From contig JBOHUE010000120.1 of assembly GCA_050734185.1 (NCBI GenBank), positions 1 to 13,686 of the forward strand: 13,686 bases of DNA. The letters run 5' to 3'. Source of the stretch: JAFALX01 sp050734185. GTDB lineage: Bacteria > Chloroflexota > Dormibacteria > Aeolococcales > Aeolococcaceae. How positions within the stretch are numbered: position 1 is the stretch's first letter; the number at the start of each line of letters is the position of its first letter. The notes under the pieces were generated by a model. It did not search any database. It was not told the DNA's origin and worked only from the letters and a program-made list of their open reading frames with translations. Shown here in pieces: positions 11,433 through 13,686 of the stretch. The position numbers and the translations under genes were made by a program.

Positions 11433-12784
11433 GTCGCGGCCACTGCGACGCGGCGCTGCTCATGGACACCGCCGTCGCGCAGCTCGAGCACGCGACTCGC
11501 GACCGCCCCGGCGAGCTCGGCGTCGTGGGTGGCCAGCACGACGCCGGTACCGCGGCGCGCAAGGCGCCGCACTGCGCCGCTGAGGACCGCGCGCGCGGCG
11601 GGGTCCATGCCCCGAGTCGGCTCGTCGAGCAATGCGAGCACCGGCGCCCCCGCGAGCGCCGCCGCAAGCGCGGCGCGTTGACGCTCGCCCGTGCTGAGGT
11701 CTCGCGGGTATCTCTCGCCGACCTGGGTGAGCGCGAATTCCCGCAGCACGGATTCGGCATCCGGCCCACCGCGGTCGTGGCGCAGCGTCCAGGCCACCTC
11801 ATCGCGCAGCGTCTGCCGATGCAGGAGCGCGGTTGGATTCTGCGGCAGATACGCCACACGGCCGGGGTCGCGCTCAACGCGGCCGGTGAGCGGCGGCAGC
11901 AGGCCGGCAATGGTTCGCAACAGGGTGGTCTTGCCGCTGCCGTTGGCGCCGGTCAGCGCGATCACCTCGCCGCCGGCTCCGCCGAGCTCGAGATCGTGGA
12001 GCACGGGGGTTCGGCCGTGGCCGGCGGTCACGCGGTGCAACCGCCAGCCGGCACCGGGCATCGTTGTGCTGTCGGCCTCAGGCGTCGCGGCGGGCATCGA
12101 CGATGTCGCCGGCAGGCCGGCACCGAGGCGGCCCTCGCGCGTCATGACAGAGCGCGTTGCCAGTGGCTGGAGGAGGCGGACGCGGTGCTCGGCGACGAGC
12201 ACGGTCGCGCCGCCACGCATCGCCGCCGCCATCGCATCCACGACTGCCAGTGCGCCGGCGGGATCGAGCTGCGAGAGCGGCTCGTCGAACACCAACAGTG
12301 CCGGCCGCATCGCCAGCACGCCGGCGAGCGCGAGGCGCTGGCGCTCACCGCCGGAGAGCGTCGACACGGTGCGGGCGCGGAGCGCGGCGATGCCGCACAG
12401 CTCGAGGGCCTCGTCCACACGATCGCGCATCTCTTTTGGCGGCACCTGCAGGTTCTCCAGCCCGAACGCCACGTCGCGCTCGACGCGTGACTGCACCGCC
12501 TGCAGCTCCGGGTCCTGGAACACGAAGCCGACCTGGCGCGCCAGCCGGCGGGTTGTCGTTCGTGTCACATCCTGCCCAAACACGAGCGCCGCGCCGCTGA
12601 TCACGCCGCCATGGAAGTGCGGGATGAGGCCGTTGCAGACGCGCAGGAGCGTCGACTTTCCGCTCCCGGAATCCCCCGCGAGCAGCGTGAGCCCGCCGTC
12701 GAGCGCGAGGTCGATGTCGGCGAGCGCAGCGCGTGTCGAGCTCGGATACCTGTAGCCCAGACGGTCGAAGCGAAGGGCGTCCAC
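11429..12784 (-). CDS. ECF transporter fused double ATPase (EcfA1-EcfA2)
   Basis: The energising subunit: two ABC ATPase domains on one 451-residue chain. Domain 1 has Walker A GDSGSGKST (37-45), Q-loop Q90, signature LSGGERQ (143-149), Walker B LLVFDEP (163-169) and switch H200. Domain 2 has GANGSGKTT (279-287), Q315, LSTGERQ (363-369; Thr for Gly in the signature), LALLDEP (383-389) and H420. A Gly/Ala/Pro/Ser-rich linker at about 217-245 joins them. All catalytic residues are present in both halves. The start is GTG 12784, 2 nt after the ecfT stop, where the family begins (MDALRFDRLGYRYP). The frame stays open upstream to 13657, but that part is the shadow of ecfT. It overlaps the S-component start by ATGA. 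Confidence 0.94.
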   Translation of the reverse strand: MDALRFDRLGYRYPSSTRAALADIDLALDGGLTLLAGDSGSGKSTLLRVCNGLIPHFHGGVISGAALVFGQDVTRTTTRRLARQVGFVFQDPELQAVQSRVERDVAFGLENLQVPPKEMRDRVDEALELCGIAALRARTVSTLSGGERQRLALAGVLAMRPALLVFDEPLSQLDPAGALAVVDAMAAAMRGGATVLVAEHRVRLLQPLATRSVMTREGRLGAGLPATSSMPAATPEADSTTMPGAGWRLHRVTAGHGRTPVLHDLELGGAGGEVIALTGANGSGKTTLLRTIAGLLPPLTGRVERDPGRVAYLPQNPTALLHRQTLRDEVAWTLRHDRGGPDAESVLREFALTQVGERYPRDLSTGERQRAALAAALAGAPVLALLDEPTRGMDPAARAVLSGAVRRLARRGTGVVLATHDAELAGAVASRVLELRDGGVHEQRRVAVAAT

Positions 12785-12786
12785 GG

Positions 12787-13614
12787 TCAGGCTCGACTGC
12801 GCTCCAGTGCGGGCACGATGAACAGCAGGCAGCAGACGAGCGCGGGCGCGTTCACGGGGATCGGCGCGAGCACGGGGAACGGATACCAGTCGGGCGCGGC
12901 GCCGGTGCCGCGCAGCACGAGAAAGCCGGCCGCCCCGGCCAGTGCGGCGAGCGCGACGAGAAGGTCGACCACCGAGCGCTGCGGTGGCGCGAAATGCGTG
13001 CGCGGGCCCGCACCCCAGCCCCGCGACTCCATCGCCTCGGCCAGCGCGATCGAGCTCTCCACCGCCGTGAGCACAACCGGCACGGCCACCTGCGGCCAGT
13101 CGCGAACGCGGTGCGGCCGCCACCCGCGCATGCGTTGCGCGTCGCGGATCTCGACCGCGCTGCGCGCCGTCGCGGGAATCAGGTTCAGCGCGGTCGCGAC
13201 CGCCGCGCCGCTGCGCGCCAGCGACGTCGGCAGCACGTCGATCAGGTCGTGTGGCTCGATGACCAGCGTCAGCGGCGCCACGGCAAGCACCGCGGCGGCG
13301 ATGCCAAGGCCCGCGAGGAGGCCGAACACCAGCGCCTCCAGCGTGATGGCGCCACCAATGGCGGGAACTCCGGCGGGGACCTGGAAGAGCGCGTGCGCGC
13401 CCGTGTGGCTGAGCAGCAGGCTCACCACCGTCGCGGTTGCCGCGGCGACGATCACGGTCACGACCAGCGGACGCAGCCGGGCCCCGGGCCGGCTGCGGGC
13501 GAGGATGAGGTTGAGGGCACAGAGCGCCACGACCCCGCGGTAGATGGGGTTGTTCGTGGACACGGCGACAGCCACGGCCGATGCCGACCACAGTGCGAGC
13601 GCGCGCGGGTTCAC
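12787..13614 (-). CDS. ECF transporter T component (EcfT/CbiQ family)
   Basis: The transmembrane coupling subunit that links the ATPase to the S component. The 275-residue product has hydrophobic helices near 5-38, 48-70, 88-118, 214-235 and 245-270. The two cytoplasmic coupling helices carry the expected A-R-G-like motifs, RDAQRMRGW (157-165) and AEAMESRGW (192-200), which sit in the ATPase grooves. The first keeps Arg-Gly, the second Ser-Arg-Gly. GTG 13614 overlaps the stop of the preceding gene (13611-13613) as GTGA. The stop is 2 nt before the ATPase start, so the three ECF genes form one translation-coupled run. No promoter is seen in front of it, so it is transcribed from further right, off the window. 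Confidence 0.9.
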   Translation of the reverse strand: MNPRALALWSASAVAVAVSTNNPIYRGVVALCALNLILARSRPGARLRPLVVTVIVAAATATVVSLLLSHTGAHALFQVPAGVPAIGGAITLEALVFGLLAGLGIAAAVLAVAPLTLVIEPHDLIDVLPTSLARSGAAVATALNLIPATARSAVEIRDAQRMRGWRPHRVRDWPQVAVPVVLTAVESSIALAEAMESRGWGAGPRTHFAPPQRSVVDLLVALAALAGAAGFLVLRGTGAAPDWYPFPVLAPIPVNAPALVCCLLFIVPALERSRA

Positions 13615-13686
13615 ATGCGCCGGCGGCGCACCAGCCGGACGGCGGCGAGGCCGGCAAGCCCGCCCGCGGCGACGCAGGCGAGAAGG
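13611..13686 (-). CDS. 3' end of a membrane-anchored protein upstream of ecfT (partial)
   Basis: Only the last 24 codons are visible. On the minus strand they read a hydrophobic helix (LLACVAAGGLAGLAAVRL) followed by VRRRRM and TGA. This is a C-terminal transmembrane anchor with a cytoplasmic Arg tail. The TGA overlaps the ecfT GTG by 4 nt, so it is in the same operon and is translationally coupled. A protein tethered at its C-terminus just before an ECF T gene would be placed outside the cell and could bind or process the transported compound. The identity is not visible. Confidence 0.6.
   Translation of the reverse strand, partial: LLACVAAGGLAGLAAVRLVRRRRM

Noticed and set aside
11333..12490. 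385-codon plus-strand open frame over the ATPase gene
   Set aside because: Antisense shadow of ecfA1A2, whose Walker motifs are all in the other frame.
12785..13657. N-terminal extension of the double ATPase to 742 residues
   Set aside because: The extra 291 codons are the wrong-frame reading of ecfT. GTG 12784, 2 nt after the ecfT stop, fits the ATPase family start.
1..13686. CRISPR arrays, insertion sequences, prophage, toxin-antitoxin or defence genes, tRNA genes
   Set aside because: No spaced direct repeats, transposase motifs, long terminal repeats or tRNA-like foldable sequence with CCA/T-loop were seen on either strand.

Overview
The window is GC-rich, densely coded bacterial chromosome. 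There are no phage, transposon, CRISPR, tRNA or rRNA features. Phylum cannot be read with certainty. The gene content, the extreme GC, and -10 hexamers placed almost on the start codons would fit an uncultured soil Chloroflexota/Dormibacterota-like or deep actinobacterial lineage, but this is an inference.

Layout, left to right. (1) 3-1439 (+): the 3' part of a membrane-anchored M23 metallopeptidase with a Pro/Ala-rich N-terminal tether; its start lies off the left edge. (2) 1440-1758: the only long non-coding gap. (3) 1759-4402 (+): a small anchored extracytoplasmic protein, a dodecin of the Trp-less (SecE2/calcium-dodecin-like) kind, an alpha/beta hydrolase joined to the dodecin by a GTGA overlap, and tryptophanyl-tRNA synthetase. 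(4) 4431-5225 (+): a second alpha/beta hydrolase, which converges on (5) 5230-6354 (-): a tyrosyl-tRNA synthetase that is clearly archaeal/eukaryotic in type. It is preceded on its own strand by a helical hypothetical protein (6417-6761). (6) 6863-7774 (+): an aldose 1-epimerase, overlapping tail-to-tail with an S51/cyanophycinase-like serine hydrolase (7767-8474, -). (7) 8537-9283 (+): a ferredoxin-NADP reductase-type flavoprotein, divergent from the S51-like gene. (8) 9352-10238 (+): an ArsR-family repressor and an SRPBCC/AHSA1 protein in a two-gene operon, with a consensus promoter embedded between two copies of the inverted repeat TCAACC-N4-GGTTGA. (9) 10306-10656 (+): a small four-helix membrane protein. 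(10) 10671-13686 (-): an ECF-type vitamin/metal uptake operon in the order [partial membrane-anchored protein]-ecfT-ecfA1A2 fusion-S component, with junctions overlapping by 4 nt or separated by 2 nt.

How the parts work together. The ECF operon is a complete energy-coupling module plus its own substrate-binding subunit, so it should form a dedicated importer of unknown substrate. The ArsR/SRPBCC pair looks like an autoregulated unit. The two class Ic synthetases (Trp and Tyr) flank one hydrolase in convergent orientation.

Across the window, most transcription-unit starts carry a TAnnnT -10-like hexamer (often TACnnT) 6-11 nt before the start codon, with no Shine-Dalgarno sequence. The clearest Shine-Dalgarno sequences are before the dodecin and before the operon-internal SRPBCC gene. 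This suggests leaderless or near-leaderless initiation is common here. The most surprising single item is the archaeal-type TyrRS. The best-defined regulatory structure is the paired operator at 9301-9360. I found nothing that is convincingly a wholly new system.
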